Source: VXNE01 sp965206615 (lineage in GTDB: Bacteria > Pseudomonadota > Gammaproteobacteria > Pseudomonadales > Azotimanducaceae). From it: DNA of 64,000 bases. The DNA is taken from NCBI GenBank assembly GCA_965206615.1, contig CBDBKI010000005.1, positions 310,001 to 374,000 of the forward strand, written 5' to 3'. The position numbers and the translations under genes were made by a program. Under the pieces are notes generated by a model that was not told the DNA's origin, did no database searches, and saw only the letters and a program-made list of their open reading frames with translations. This document shows positions 1 through 8,907 of this stretch, one piece after another (the stretch's first letter is position 1; each line of letters begins with the position of its first letter).

Positions 1-167
1 AACGCGGTGTCGGCAGAACGCCTGCCGCCTCGTGAGACATTCCACAGCCTTTGTACGACGCCAGCCGTTTTATTCGTCGCGCCGCTCTGGTTAAATCCCC
101 CCAAGGTTCGTTTTGGATGGCTGGCTCGCTACGGTGTTCCGGCAAGAGAGAATCGGCGAAGAATTCG

Positions 168-629
168 GTGAGGAAAGAGCGGCGATATGTCATCGATCTC
201 AGCGCGCACATCGCGGAGTGCGAGGCGAACTATGCGCGGTTGATGAGACTGCTGCCGGATCTCTCCGACCAGGATCGTCGCACCTTCAGCCTGCGTCTTG
301 GCGACAGCGAACCCCGCGTACGGTTCGAGGTCGCGCAGCGGTGCCGCTACACGACCGTCGTCAGGGTCGTGCAGGAGGCGCAACCCGCCCCCGAAAGTGG
401 CGTGCCCGGCTTTGCCGAAACCCGTATCGTGATCCGCATCTACCACGACGCGAAAGCCGCGGAAGTCATCGAGTACCAGAACGAGCGCGGCTTTCACGCC
501 GTGTACGAATATCCCAACGCGCGCATGCGACATCCGGACGAAAAGGCACAGGTCAACCGCTTTCTCGGCGAGTTCCTGAGCGTGTGCCTCGAGCATGGGG
601 TGTCGAGCGAGCAACCGATTCTTGCCTGA
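168..629 (+). CDS. DUF1249 family protein (YqiB-like)
   Basis: Small soluble protein of about 153 residues that matches the E. coli YqiB/DUF1249 family, whose biochemical role is not established. Family signatures seen are the N-terminal 'CEANYARLMRLLP', the central 'CRYTTVVRV', 'IRIYHDAKAAEV' and the C-terminal 'DEKAQVNRFLGEFL'. I start it at the GTG at 168 because homology begins just after it; an upstream ATG at 51 would add 39 residues unlike the family. It lies directly upstream of cpdA and parE, the same order as in E. coli, which supports the call. Function remains inferred only from family and synteny. Confidence 0.85.
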   Translation: MRKERRYVIDLSAHIAECEANYARLMRLLPDLSDQDRRTFSLRLGDSEPRVRFEVAQRCRYTTVVRVVQEAQPAPESGVPGFAETRIVIRIYHDAKAAEVIEYQNERGFHAVYEYPNARMRHPDEKAQVNRFLGEFLSVCLEHGVSSEQPILA

Positions 630-699
630 CTTGCCTGACTCGCATGACTCGCATAACTCGCATGACTCGCATGACTCGCATGACTCGCATGACTCGCAT
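622..699. repeat. 9-bp tandem repeat at the end of the DUF1249 gene
   Basis: About eight head-to-tail copies of a 9-bp unit (consensus TCGCATGAC; the first two read TTGCCTGAC and one reads TCGCATAAC). The array starts inside the last codons of the DUF1249 gene and runs through its stop. Because the unit is three codons long, changes in copy number keep frame and place repeated TGA stops. It looks like a polymerase-slippage array, not a CRISPR (no spacers). Confidence 0.9.
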
Positions 700-706
700 A
701 AAAGGC

Positions 707-729
707 TGCGCCCGGCCGTGTCGGGCGCA
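707..729. other. Hairpin between DUF1249 gene and cpdA
   Basis: A perfect 8-bp stem (TGCGCCCG / CGGGCGCA) with a 7-nt loop lies just after the tandem repeat and 24 bases before the cpdA ATG. There is no T-run after it, so a classical intrinsic terminator is unlikely; it could attenuate transcription or protect an mRNA end. Confidence 0.55.
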
Positions 730-753
730 CCGGGAGACCCCGCCGGGCGCTGA

Positions 754-1530
754 ATGACCCTGACGGCACTGCAGGTCACCGACACCCACCTGTTTCCGAC
801 GGCGGGGGAGTCGCTCCTCGGCGTATGCACTCAGGACACGCTCGAAGCCGTACTCGACCACGCCCTGGCAGAAGCGACTCCCGATGTCCTGATCGCCTCG
901 GGAGATCTTGCCCAGGTAGGGGAAGACGCTACCTACCAACGCTTTCTGGCTACCGTGCGAGCGCGTTTCGGCGGTCCGTGCCTCTGTGTCCCGGGCAATC
1001 ACGATCTCGGCGAGCCGTTCGAACGGATCTTGCCGACACAGCCGGTAAGCCTCGGCGGCTGGGACCTCGTCGGCGTGGACACGCATATCGACGAACGTGT
1101 CGAAGGTCGGGTCGGCGCCGCGGGACTGCGCCGTCTCGCCGACTTGCTGGCGACGCCGGGCCCCGGGGCGCGCCACGCCCTCGTCGTGGGACACCACTGC
1201 CCGGTAGAAGTGGGCGCCCCGTGGCTCGACAGGCACCGCGTCGCCGACGCGCAAGCACTGCTCGCGCTACTGGGTGGGCACGAACGGGTGCGCGGCTACC
1301 TCGGCGGTCACGTGCATCAGGAAGTCGAAGTACGGGTGGGAGACCTCGCGATCCTCGCGACGCCCTCCACCTGTTTCCAGTTTGCGCCACGGTCGGAGCG
1401 TTTCGCGCTCGACGGCGCTGCGCCGGGTTGCCGCTGGCTCACGCTGCACGACGATGGCACCATCGAAACCCGGGTTGAGCGGCTGCCGGCCGGCCCCGCA
1501 GCCCATGAAAGGGACTCAAACCATCGCTGA
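754..1530 (+). CDS. cpdA: 3',5'-cyclic-AMP phosphodiesterase CpdA
   Basis: Calcineurin-like metallophosphoesterase of 258 residues, expected to hydrolyse cAMP in the cytoplasm. The metal-binding motifs are in the usual order: 'DTH' near residue 9, 'GDLAQ' near 50, 'PGNHD' near 80, 'GHHCPV' near 147 and 'GGHVHQ' near 187. The segment 'LQVTDTHLFP' with 'LLGV' resembles E. coli CpdA. The gene overlaps the start of parE by 26 bases, and the DUF1249-cpdA-parE order is as in enterobacteria apart from a missing yqiA, so co-transcription is likely. Confidence 0.92.
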   Translation: MTLTALQVTDTHLFPTAGESLLGVCTQDTLEAVLDHALAEATPDVLIASGDLAQVGEDATYQRFLATVRARFGGPCLCVPGNHDLGEPFERILPTQPVSLGGWDLVGVDTHIDERVEGRVGAAGLRRLADLLATPGPGARHALVVGHHCPVEVGAPWLDRHRVADAQALLALLGGHERVRGYLGGHVHQEVEVRVGDLAILATPSTCFQFAPRSERFALDGAAPGCRWLTLHDDGTIETRVERLPAGPAAHERDSNHR

Positions 1531-3433
1531 GCCCATCTCGAAGGCCTATTCCGCGGAGTCCATTCAGGTCTTGTCCGGACTGGATCCCGTACGCCGGCGG
1601 CCGGGCATGTACACCGACACCACGCGTCCCAACCACCTCGTGCAGGAAGTGGTGGACAATGCCGTGGACGAGGCGCTCGCGGGGTATGCACGGGAGGTCG
1701 AGGTCACGCTGCGCGCCGATGGCGCGGTGCAGGTCATCGACGACGGCCGCGGCATGCCGGTGGACATCCACCCGGAACATCAGGTGTCGGGTGTCGAACT
1801 GATCCTCACGAGGCTGCACTCGGGCGGCAAGTTCGACGACGAGCACTATAACTTCTCGGGTGGGTTGCACGGCGTCGGTGTTTCCGTGGTCAATGCGCTC
1901 TCGACGTGGCTCGAGGTGGAGGTCAAGCGCGACGGCGGCGTCTACCGGCAACGTTTCGAGCACGGCTATTGCAGGACGCCGCTCGAGGCGGTGGACGTCG
2001 TCGGCAAGCGGAACACCGGTACCAGCGTCACGTTCCTGCCCGATGCCGAGTATTTCGATTCGCCGAAGATCAGCCTGTCGAAGCTGCGCCACGTACTGCG
2101 CGCCAAGGCGGTACTGTGCCCGGGCTTGCGGGTCAGTCTCGCGGTCGAGCAGGAAGCCGGCGAGCCCCGCACGTGGGACTGGTACTACGAGGACGGCCTG
2201 ACCGAATACCTGCAGGGTGCCCTCGACGCACCCGACCCGATCCCGGCGACTCCGGTCGTACATGAGGCCGAGGGCAACCGCGAGGCTGTGGCGTGGGCGT
2301 TGCAGTGGTCGCCCGAGGGTGGGGACCTCGTCGCCGAAAGCTACGTCAACCTGATCCCCACGCCCCTCGGCGGGACGCACGTCAACGGCCTGCGCAGTGG
2401 CCTGATCGAAGCGCTGCGGGAGTTCTGCGAGTTTCGCGATCTGCTGCCTCGGGGCTTGAAGCTGGTCGCGGAGGACCTGTGGGAGCGCTGCTCGTACGTT
2501 CTGTCCGCGAAGCTCGCCGATCCCCAGTTCAGCGGCCAGACCAAGGAGCGCCTGTCGTCCCGGCAGGCGAGCGCGTTCATCGGCGGCGTCGCCAAGGATG
2601 CGTTCAGCCTGTGGCTGAACGAGCATCCCCAGGAGGGCTCGAAACTGGCCGAACTCGCCATCGCCAACGCGCAGAAGCGGATTCAGACGAGCAGGAAGGT
2701 GGCGCGCAAGAGGATCGCTTCCGGCCCGGCGCTGCCGGGCAAGCTCACGGACTGCTCCGGGCAGGATGCCGTCCGTTCGGAGCTCTTCCTGGTGGAAGGA
2801 GACTCCGCCGGCGGTTCGGCGAAACAGGCACGGGACCGGGAGTTCCAGGCGATCCTGCCGCTGCGGGGCAAGATCCTCAACACTTGGGAGGTGGATGTCG
2901 GCGAGGTGCTCGGTTCGCGCGAGGTGCACGATATTTCGCTCGCCATTGGCGTGGAGCCGGGTTCCCGGGACCTGTCCGGCTTGCGTTACGGCAAGGTCTG
3001 CATTCTCGCGGACGCGGACTCGGACGGCGCCCACATCGCGACGCTCCTGTGCGCGCTCTTTCTCAGGCACTTCCCCGCCCTGGTCGAGGAGGGGCATGTC
3101 CACGTGGCGATGCCGCCGCTGTATCGCATCGACGTGGGCAAGGAGGTGTTCTATGCGCTCGACGAGGAGGAGAAGGTAGGCGTGCTCGACCGGATCGCCG
3201 CGGAGAAGAAGCGCGGCAAGCTGGTGGTACAGCGCTTCAAGGGTCTCGGTGAGATGAACCCGATCCAGCTTCGGGAGACGACGATGGCGCCGGAGACGCG
3301 CCGTCTCGTCCGACTTTCCATGGACTCGGCGGAGAAGACTCGGGAGATCATGGACATGATGCTGGCGAAGAAGCGCGCGGCGGACCGCCGCGATTGGCTC
3401 CAGAGCAAGGGCGACCAGGCGGTGATCGGGTGA
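1505..3433 (+). CDS. parE: DNA topoisomerase IV subunit B
   Basis: ATPase subunit of topoisomerase IV, which decatenates daughter chromosomes with ParC. From the ATG at 1505 it is 642 residues, close to the 630 of E. coli ParE. GHKL ATPase motifs are 'VVDNAVDEALAGY', 'DDGRGMPV' and 'GGLHGVGVSVVNALS'; the Toprim domain has 'LVEGDSAGGSAKQARDR', 'LPLRGKILN' and 'DADSDGAHI'. The start lies inside cpdA, so translation is probably coupled. Its stop overlaps the GTG of parC by 3 bases. An open frame extends upstream to 1274, but that part overlaps cpdA and is unlike the family. Confidence 0.96.
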   Translation: MKGTQTIAEPISKAYSAESIQVLSGLDPVRRRPGMYTDTTRPNHLVQEVVDNAVDEALAGYAREVEVTLRADGAVQVIDDGRGMPVDIHPEHQVSGVELILTRLHSGGKFDDEHYNFSGGLHGVGVSVVNALSTWLEVEVKRDGGVYRQRFEHGYCRTPLEAVDVVGKRNTGTSVTFLPDAEYFDSPKISLSKLRHVLRAKAVLCPGLRVSLAVEQEAGEPRTWDWYYEDGLTEYLQGALDAPDPIPATPVVHEAEGNREAVAWALQWSPEGGDLVAESYVNLIPTPLGGTHVNGLRSGLIEALREFCEFRDLLPRGLKLVAEDLWERCSYVLSAKLADPQFSGQTKERLSSRQASAFIGGVAKDAFSLWLNEHPQEGSKLAELAIANAQKRIQTSRKVARKRIASGPALPGKLTDCSGQDAVRSELFLVEGDSAGGSAKQARDREFQAILPLRGKILNTWEVDVGEVLGSREVHDISLAIGVEPGSRDLSGLRYGKVCILADADSDGAHIATLLCALFLRHFPALVEEGHVHVAMPPLYRIDVGKEVFYALDEEEKVGVLDRIAAEKKRGKLVVQRFKGLGEMNPIQLRETTMAPETRRLVRLSMDSAEKTREIMDMMLAKKRAADRRDWLQSKGDQAVIG

Positions 3434-5697
3434 GCGCCGCGGAAGGCCCCGCGCCGCCCGGCAACGACGCCGAGATCCTGCCGCTGTGGCAGTACACGGA
3501 AAAGGCGTACCTCGACTACTCGATGTACGTCATCAACGATCGCGCCCTGCCGCACCTCGGTGACGGGCTGAAGCCGGTACAGCGTCGCATCGTCTACGCC
3601 ATGTCGGAACTCGGCCTGTCGGCGGCCGCGAAGTTCGCCAAGTCCGCCCGCACAGTGGGCGACGTGCTCGGCAAGTTCCACCCGCACGGGGACAGCGCGT
3701 GCTATGAAGCCATGGTCCTCATGGCGCAGCCCTTCTCCTTCCGCTATCCGCTCATCGAGGGACAGGGCAACTGGGGCGCGCCGGACGATCCGAAGTCGTT
3801 CGCGGCGATGCGCTATACGGAGTCGCGCCTGTCGCGTTTCGCGGAACTGCTGCTCGCCGAGGTCGACCAGGGTACCGTCGACTTCGCACCGAACTTCGAC
3901 GGCACCCTGGAGGAGCCGGCGCTGCTGCCGGCCCGTGTCCCCTTCGTCCTGCTGAACGGCAGCACCGGCATCGCCGTCGGCATGGCGACGGACGTGCTGC
4001 CGCACAATCTCGTGGAGGTCGTGAGCGCCTGCATACGTCTGCTCGACGAACCCCGCGCCACCACGCGGGACATCATGGAACACGTCCAGGGTCCGGACTT
4101 CCCGACCGAGGCGTTGCTCGTGACGCCGCGCGAGGAACTCGTGGAGGTCTACGAAACGGGGCGCGGATCGGTCCGCGCGCGTGCGCGCCACACGGTCGAG
4201 AACGGCGAGATCGTGATCACGGCGCTGCCCTACCAGGTTTCGCCGGCGAAGATCCTCGAACAGATCGCCGAGCAGATGCAGGCCCGCAAGCTGCCGATGC
4301 TGGTGGACCTGCGTGACGAATCCGACCACGAAACGCCGACGCGCCTCGTCCTCGTACCGCGCTCGAACCGCGTGGATGTCGAGCGCCTGATGAGTCACCT
4401 CTTCGCCTCGACGGATCTCGAGCGGAGCTACCGCGTCAACTTCAACGTCATTGGCCTCGACCAGAAGCCGAAGGTCCTGGGCCTGGTGAAGATGCTGTCG
4501 GAGTGGCTGAAGTTCCGGCGCGAGACGGTGCGTCGGCGGCTCACCTTCCGGCTGGAACGCATCGACCGGCGGCTGCATCTGCTGGACGGGCTCCTCGTCG
4601 CCTATCTGAACCTCGATGCCGTCATCCGCATCATCCGCGAGGAAGACGACCCGCGGGCGCGGCTCATGGAGCGTTTCGACCTTACCGCGGAGCAGGCGAA
4701 CGCCATCCTGGATCTGCGCCTGCGTCAACTGGCCCGGCTCGAGGAGGGCAAACTCCAGGAGGAGCGTGCGGCCCTCAGCGTGGAGCGCGACGATCTGACC
4801 CGCACGCTCGATTCCGCTGCCCGCATGAGGACGCTCATCAAGCGCGAACTGACGGAGGACGCGAAGAAGTTCGGCGACGCCCGCCGTTCCGAACTCGTCG
4901 ATGCCGAACAGGCGCGCGCGTTCTCGGCGGAGGACCTGATCGTCAACGAGCCCGTGACCGTGATCCTGTCCGAGAAGGGCTGGGTCCGGTCGGCGAAGGG
5001 CCACGGGGTGGACCCCGTGGGGCTGTCCTATCGGACGGGCGATGCGTTCGGGGCTTCCGCGAAGGGTCGGACCAACGACATCCTGCTGTTCTTCGACTCG
5101 ACGGGCCGGGCCTATACCGTGGCGGCGCACGACCTGCCGTCGTCGCGCGGGCAGGGCGAACCGCTCACGGGGCGCCTCAATCCCCCGGAGGGCGCGCGCT
5201 TTGTTGTTCCGGTGATGGCGGATGCGGACGCGACGCTCCTGCTGGCGTCCGATGCGGGCTACGGCTTTGTGGCGCGGATCGGCGATCTGGTCACGAAAAC
5301 CCGCGCCGGCAAGGCCGTGTTGAACGTGCCGCGGGGCGGACAGGCCCTGGCGCCGTCGTTTGCTTCCGGCAAGACCCGGATCGCCGCGGCGACGGACCAG
5401 GGGCGCCTGCTCGTCTTTTCGGCGTCGGACGTCCGGGCCCTGTCGCGCGGCAAGGGCAACAAGCTCATAGACATCCCCTCCCGACTCTACAAGGCGGGCG
5501 AGGAGAGAATGGTGGGCGCCGTGGCACTGGCGGAGACCGACCATCTGATCGTGCGAGCGGGTGCGCGCCATTTGCGGATGCGGTTCAGGGATCTCGGCGC
5601 CTACGTCGGCGAACGGGGACGGCGTGGCGCCAAGCTGCCGCGGGGGTTCCAGCGCGTGGATGCACTGGAGGTGAAGGGCCGCGACCCCGCCGGTTGA
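3430..5697 (+). CDS. parC: DNA topoisomerase IV subunit A
   Basis: DNA-cleaving subunit of topoisomerase IV, 755 residues from a GTG that overlaps the parE stop (GTGA). The catalytic tyrosine is Tyr129 in 'AAMRYTESRL'. The quinolone-resistance region reads 'HPHGDSACYEAM' with Ser89 and Glu93, the wild-type pair equivalent to E. coli Ser80 and Glu84, so no target resistance change is visible there. The C-terminal half contains repeated beta-pinwheel blades typical of ParC. An ATG at 3394 in frame would add 12 residues inside parE; the GTG is preferred for the coupled overlap. Confidence 0.95.
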   Translation: MSAAEGPAPPGNDAEILPLWQYTEKAYLDYSMYVINDRALPHLGDGLKPVQRRIVYAMSELGLSAAAKFAKSARTVGDVLGKFHPHGDSACYEAMVLMAQPFSFRYPLIEGQGNWGAPDDPKSFAAMRYTESRLSRFAELLLAEVDQGTVDFAPNFDGTLEEPALLPARVPFVLLNGSTGIAVGMATDVLPHNLVEVVSACIRLLDEPRATTRDIMEHVQGPDFPTEALLVTPREELVEVYETGRGSVRARARHTVENGEIVITALPYQVSPAKILEQIAEQMQARKLPMLVDLRDESDHETPTRLVLVPRSNRVDVERLMSHLFASTDLERSYRVNFNVIGLDQKPKVLGLVKMLSEWLKFRRETVRRRLTFRLERIDRRLHLLDGLLVAYLNLDAVIRIIREEDDPRARLMERFDLTAEQANAILDLRLRQLARLEEGKLQEERAALSVERDDLTRTLDSAARMRTLIKRELTEDAKKFGDARRSELVDAEQARAFSAEDLIVNEPVTVILSEKGWVRSAKGHGVDPVGLSYRTGDAFGASAKGRTNDILLFFDSTGRAYTVAAHDLPSSRGQGEPLTGRLNPPEGARFVVPVMADADATLLLASDAGYGFVARIGDLVTKTRAGKAVLNVPRGGQALAPSFASGKTRIAAATDQGRLLVFSASDVRALSRGKGNKLIDIPSRLYKAGEERMVGAVALAETDHLIVRAGARHLRMRFRDLGAYVGERGRRGAKLPRGFQRVDALEVKGRDPAG

Positions 5698-6164
5698 GGT
5701 TGGCTCTCTTGTCCACATGGCACGGAGCGGGGAACCATCGCGGCTGCGGCGTCAGTGATCGATCCGTTCTCCTCGTGCCAAGGAGCGAAGCGAAGGGTGC
5801 GGGAGGGGCTGCCGCAGGTACTCTATCCCAAGCGGCGTGGGGCTCGGAGGCGGTCTTGAGCGTAGAGGTTCCCCTGGCTGTGCAGGAGCACGATTGTGGC
5901 GGCCACCGCCGTGTCGGAGCAGGACTTGGAGTTCCAGGACGCGCGCTCGGTGTCGACGGCCTGCCAGGCTTCGTGGACGCACACGCGACCCACGTTCGCG
6001 CAAGCAGTGGACGGAGCGTGTTCTCAGAAGCCGCGTTTCTGTCCCTCACCCTCCCATGTTAACGTCCGCGATACGTCGACGACGCGCTTCGTTCCCGCTC
6101 ATGGGTCGAACTCGCCCTCGACACGGGGAAGTCATACGTTGGCGCGCCGATCGGCGTAGTCCCC
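5698..6164. other. Gene-poor junction downstream of parC
   Basis: This stretch separates the core parE-parC block from the accessory island. Open frames exist on both strands but their translations are rich in Arg, Ser, Pro and Ala, lack a recognisable family and overlap each other, as expected for shadow frames in GC-rich DNA. I see no convincing gene, tRNA or terminator here. It may hold decayed sequence from the edge of the island. Confidence 0.5.
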
Positions 6165-6503
6165 ATGACGACAGAGGACGCAGACATCGAGATAGTCCCT
6201 GTCTTCAGCGGCCACCGCACTGCCCCCGATCGCGTCCTGGTCCTGGCGCGATATTACGGCGACGCGATCGAGAATCTCCTCGACGCGGCCGACCGTTCAC
6301 TTGCCGACTTGCGTGTCGCCATACCTGTTCGCCAGATCGTTGGCGCCCGACCGTTCGACCTCGACGTCTACCGGAGCTTTAACCCGCACGGAGACCTCCC
6401 GTCAGATCGCGACAACGTACAAGACTGGGGCGGCCATCAGGTGGAGTACGTCGGCATGCGTAACGTGGCGACGGTGCGCGAGTTCGTTACGCACGTCGCG
6501 TAG
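6165..6503 (+). CDS. Hypothetical protein antisense to the HEPN gene end
   Basis: Possible 112-residue protein from an ATG. The composition looks natural ('RVLVLARYYGDAIENLLDAADR', split by 'SLADLRVAIP'), with acidic helices instead of the Arg/Pro-rich shadow pattern. I recognise no family. Its last 102 bases overlap, on the opposite strand, the 3' end of the HEPN-domain gene, so both may not be real as drawn. No clear ribosome-binding site is seen. It could be a decayed fragment of an island gene. Confidence 0.3.
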   Translation: MTTEDADIEIVPVFSGHRTAPDRVLVLARYYGDAIENLLDAADRSLADLRVAIPVRQIVGARPFDLDVYRSFNPHGDLPSDRDNVQDWGGHQVEYVGMRNVATVREFVTHVA

Positions 6504-7490
6504 GCGCATCACCGCCCTGCGGACATGGCGCTCGGCGCCGCGCCGTGCGAACAGCCTGGCCAAGTCACCCAACTCCAGCGCGAACGGATCCCCTTGCCCG
6601 TCTCCGGCACCGCGCATCTGCTGCTTCACCTCGAACAGGTTGCCAGCCACAGTCTCGTGGCGACGCGCCTCGATCCAAGGTAGCAACACGGAGAGCTGCG
6701 CGCTCCACAGTCGGCGGTCGAGTTCGGCCGGAGGGTCGTCGAGCGCCGCGCGCGCCGGGTGGGCGATGCCGGCGCGGGACGCGGTGCCGAGGCGCCAGTC
6801 GAGCGGGCTGTCGGCTGTCCAGCCTTTGTCGCTGGCCACGGCGCGCAGCAACTCGCCGGGGTCCATGATCGTGTCATCGCTCTCGGCGACGAGGGCGGCC
6901 GCGGTGTCGAAGTCCCAGGCGGCGACCCGGGCGACAGTGGTGGTGACCAGCGTACGCAGCAGAGGGTCGCCTCCGCGCTGCCGCAGCCGCTCACTGGCGA
7001 ACAGTAGGAGGTCTATGTCATCGAGCACGCTGTCCCAAACGCGACTGACGAGGCCGATGTCGGCCGGCGGTGGCTCGGCGGGCGGGGATCCGGCGAGCAG
7101 AACCAGGAACAGGCTGCGACCGATCAGCGGCCGCGAACGGCTCGCCTCCGCGTAGGTGCTGAGGAAGTCGCGCCACGCGGGCCAAGTGCTCGCGTCGAGA
7201 CCGTGTGGACGCACCAGGCGACCCCGGAAACCAGGCTCGTCGCAGAGGTCCGGGAGGCGGCGGATGTGGTCGGGGTGGTCGGCGTAGCGGCGGGCGAGGT
7301 CCTGAAGGGGCGAAGTTGTAACCGGTAGGCGGTCAACATGTAGGGTATTGCCGAGGGTGGCGGCGAGGGCGGCATCGAAGCCTTGCGGCATTACCCCGGG
7401 AAAGCGGACGACGACGCTGCTGCCACCCCGCAGGAGGTCGCAGGTAGAGTCGACGAAGCGCCTCGCTCCAGGTAGGTCCCAGAGCCTCAT
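6402..7490 (-). CDS. HEPN-domain protein, last gene of unassigned defence-like operon
   Basis: Protein of 362 residues I cannot assign to a named family as a whole. The C-terminal helix pair carries 'RDVRNELAHRRHV', a match to the HEPN motif R-N-x3-H (Arg334, Asn335, His339), the catalytic signature of many RNases in toxin-antitoxin and abortive-infection systems. The N-terminus reads 'MRLWDLPGARRFVDSTCDLL' then 'VVVRFPGV', possibly a Rossmann-like fold without a Walker A motif. Its ATG overlaps the stop of the preceding gene (ATGA), so it is the last cistron of the leftward ParB-nuclease operon. RNase activity is inferred from the motif only. Confidence 0.7.
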   Translation of the reverse strand: MRLWDLPGARRFVDSTCDLLRGGSSVVVRFPGVMPQGFDAALAATLGNTLHVDRLPVTTSPLQDLARRYADHPDHIRRLPDLCDEPGFRGRLVRPHGLDASTWPAWRDFLSTYAEASRSRPLIGRSLFLVLLAGSPPAEPPPADIGLVSRVWDSVLDDIDLLLFASERLRQRGGDPLLRTLVTTTVARVAAWDFDTAAALVAESDDTIMDPGELLRAVASDKGWTADSPLDWRLGTASRAGIAHPARAALDDPPAELDRRLWSAQLSVLLPWIEARRHETVAGNLFEVKQQMRGAGDGQGDPFALELGDLARLFARRGAERHVRRAVMRLRDVRNELAHRRHVTHADVLHLMAAPVLYVVAI

Positions 7491-8455
7491 GGTGTCTCGT
7501 CGGGCAGGATCCGGGCGATCAGGGGATTAAGGACGGTGGGGCCGTCAACGTCCTGCACGAGACCGAGCTGCGTTGCCCAACACAGACGCCGGCGCAACAC
7601 GTCAGCCGCGACGGATGGCCGGCCCTCCTCCGCCCAGACGTCCGCGTAAGTATCGACCTCGTTCGCGTTCAAGGTTTCCCACGCGCGGAAGGGTGCGAGT
7701 TCGAGGCGTACGGCGGGTTCGCCGAGGCCGACTGCATCCAGGAGGTCGTCGCGGTACTCCCCGACGTATCGCTCGAGTTCGGCGGCCCTGGCCTCCCAGG
7801 TCTTCCCCTCGGAAGCGGCATAGCGCTTGAGGAGCAGCGGCCAGCCGCCCGTGAGCTCAAGCAGGTCCGAGATCTTTGCGCCCGCATCATGCAGGCCCTG
7901 GTCGCTACACCAGCGGCGCAAGAAGGCGGCGTTCCAAGGCTGCGCCCCAACCCAGTCGAAGAGCTTGTTGTCGGCGTCGAGGTACTCGTCGGGGAGTTCT
8001 GCCAGAACGCGCCACAAATGGTCGGGATCGGCACGGAAGACGACGCGGAGTTTGCGGCCACGCTGGGCTTTCCGCAGGGCGTCCGCCGCGCGGTCGACCC
8101 AGCGCAAGGTCCACGGCTCATCCTCGTCCACCAGACAGACGTACGTGTCGCGGTCGGGCCGGAGGCGATTGAGCACGCCAACGAGTGCATTGGCGTCCGA
8201 CGTGGGTTTGAGGCGCCGCAGCAGGCCCTCTTCCATTCGTTCGCCAAGGAACGTGGGTACATCGGCCAGGTTGGCGGCGCGGGTACCGCAGAGTACAGCG
8301 ATGCGCCCGCCGCGCTTGAGCAGCGTTGTAACGTAGAGGAGGACCGGCGAGTTGAGGGACGCACTGTTCTGTCGGCGGTTGCCGGACAGGATGTGTGGCG
8401 TGATGTGACAGTGCCCGGTGACCTCCTTGCGCCAGTTCTCGATGAGGGACTCGTC
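7487..8455 (-). pseudogene. 3' part of frameshifted nuclease/NTPase-like gene
   Basis: Open frame of 322 codons that begins immediately after a TGA and has no ATG, GTG or TTG until codon 74 (ATG at 8236), although the upstream residues ('DESLIENWRKEVTG', 'GNRRQNSASLNSP') look like real protein. Features seen are 'TYVCLVDEDE', shaped like a Walker B strand, 'LRVVFRADPDHLW', and 'LLELTGGWPLLL', reminiscent of the sensor region in STAND-type ATPases. No GxxxxGK[ST] Walker A is visible; 'LCGTRAANLAD' sits where one could be. It is in the -1 frame to the nuclease domain upstream and probably belonged to the same polypeptide of roughly 473 residues. Confidence 0.6.
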
Positions 8456-8907
8456 TCAGGACAAACGCCACGGGGGTGCTCCGTTGGGACCCAAGGCCCA
8501 AAGTCGAGGCCGTCGAAAAGCTTGATGTGCAGACGGGAGGATACGCGCTCGCGGCAAGCAAAGCGCAGGAGCCCCCGAGCGTTGTCGGCTACCTGCCCGT
8601 GCACGGCGAGGACGAAGGTGCCGGTTCCGTATGGCATCGCGTAGAGGTGGTCCACGAAAGCGGTGATCTGGCTGCGGGTGTGTTGGTTGTCTACGTCGCC
8701 ATCGGTCTTGGCTTCGGCAATCACCAGTTCGCGGCACGGTGGGAGGCTTCGGGCGAAGATGTCGGGACGATACCCACGGATAAGCGGCGGGACCGGGTCG
8801 CCGGGGGCTGCCGAGACATCGGTTGTCACGCGAGTGGTCGGGTGGCGTTTCTGTATAGCCTGCGCGGCGCTAACGACCAAGTGACGGTGCGCGTCACTTT
8901 GCGACAT
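8456..8907 (-). pseudogene. 5' part of frameshifted gene: PD-(D/E)XK nuclease domain
   Basis: Begins at an ATG that overlaps the stop of the ParB-like gene by 14 bases. The first 150 codons encode a restriction-endonuclease-like fold with the motif Pro48-Asp49 ... Glu65-Ala-Lys67 ('RPDIFAR' and 'LVIAEAKTDGD'), a standard PD-(D/E)XK arrangement, followed by 'ITAFVDHLY' and 'GTGTFVLAVHG'. Around 8456 this frame turns into low-quality Arg/Ser-rich sequence while good protein sequence continues in the -1 frame. One missing base at this point would join the two into one protein. It is either a real inactivating deletion or a sequence error. Confidence 0.65.

Noticed and set aside
622..699. Possible CRISPR-like array
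   Set aside because: Units are 9 bp, contiguous and without spacers; it is a simple tandem repeat.
3151..5718. Long minus-strand open frame opposite parC
   Set aside because: It mirrors a conserved plus-strand gene, has no family features, and arises from GC-rich codon use.
4503..6062. Long plus-strand frame overlapping the end of parC
   Set aside because: Arg/Gly/Ala-rich translation in another frame of parC with no family match.
6402..8907. BREX, DISARM or Dnd system
   Set aside because: No PglZ, PglX, methyltransferase, DndA-E or large helicase gene is present beside these genes.
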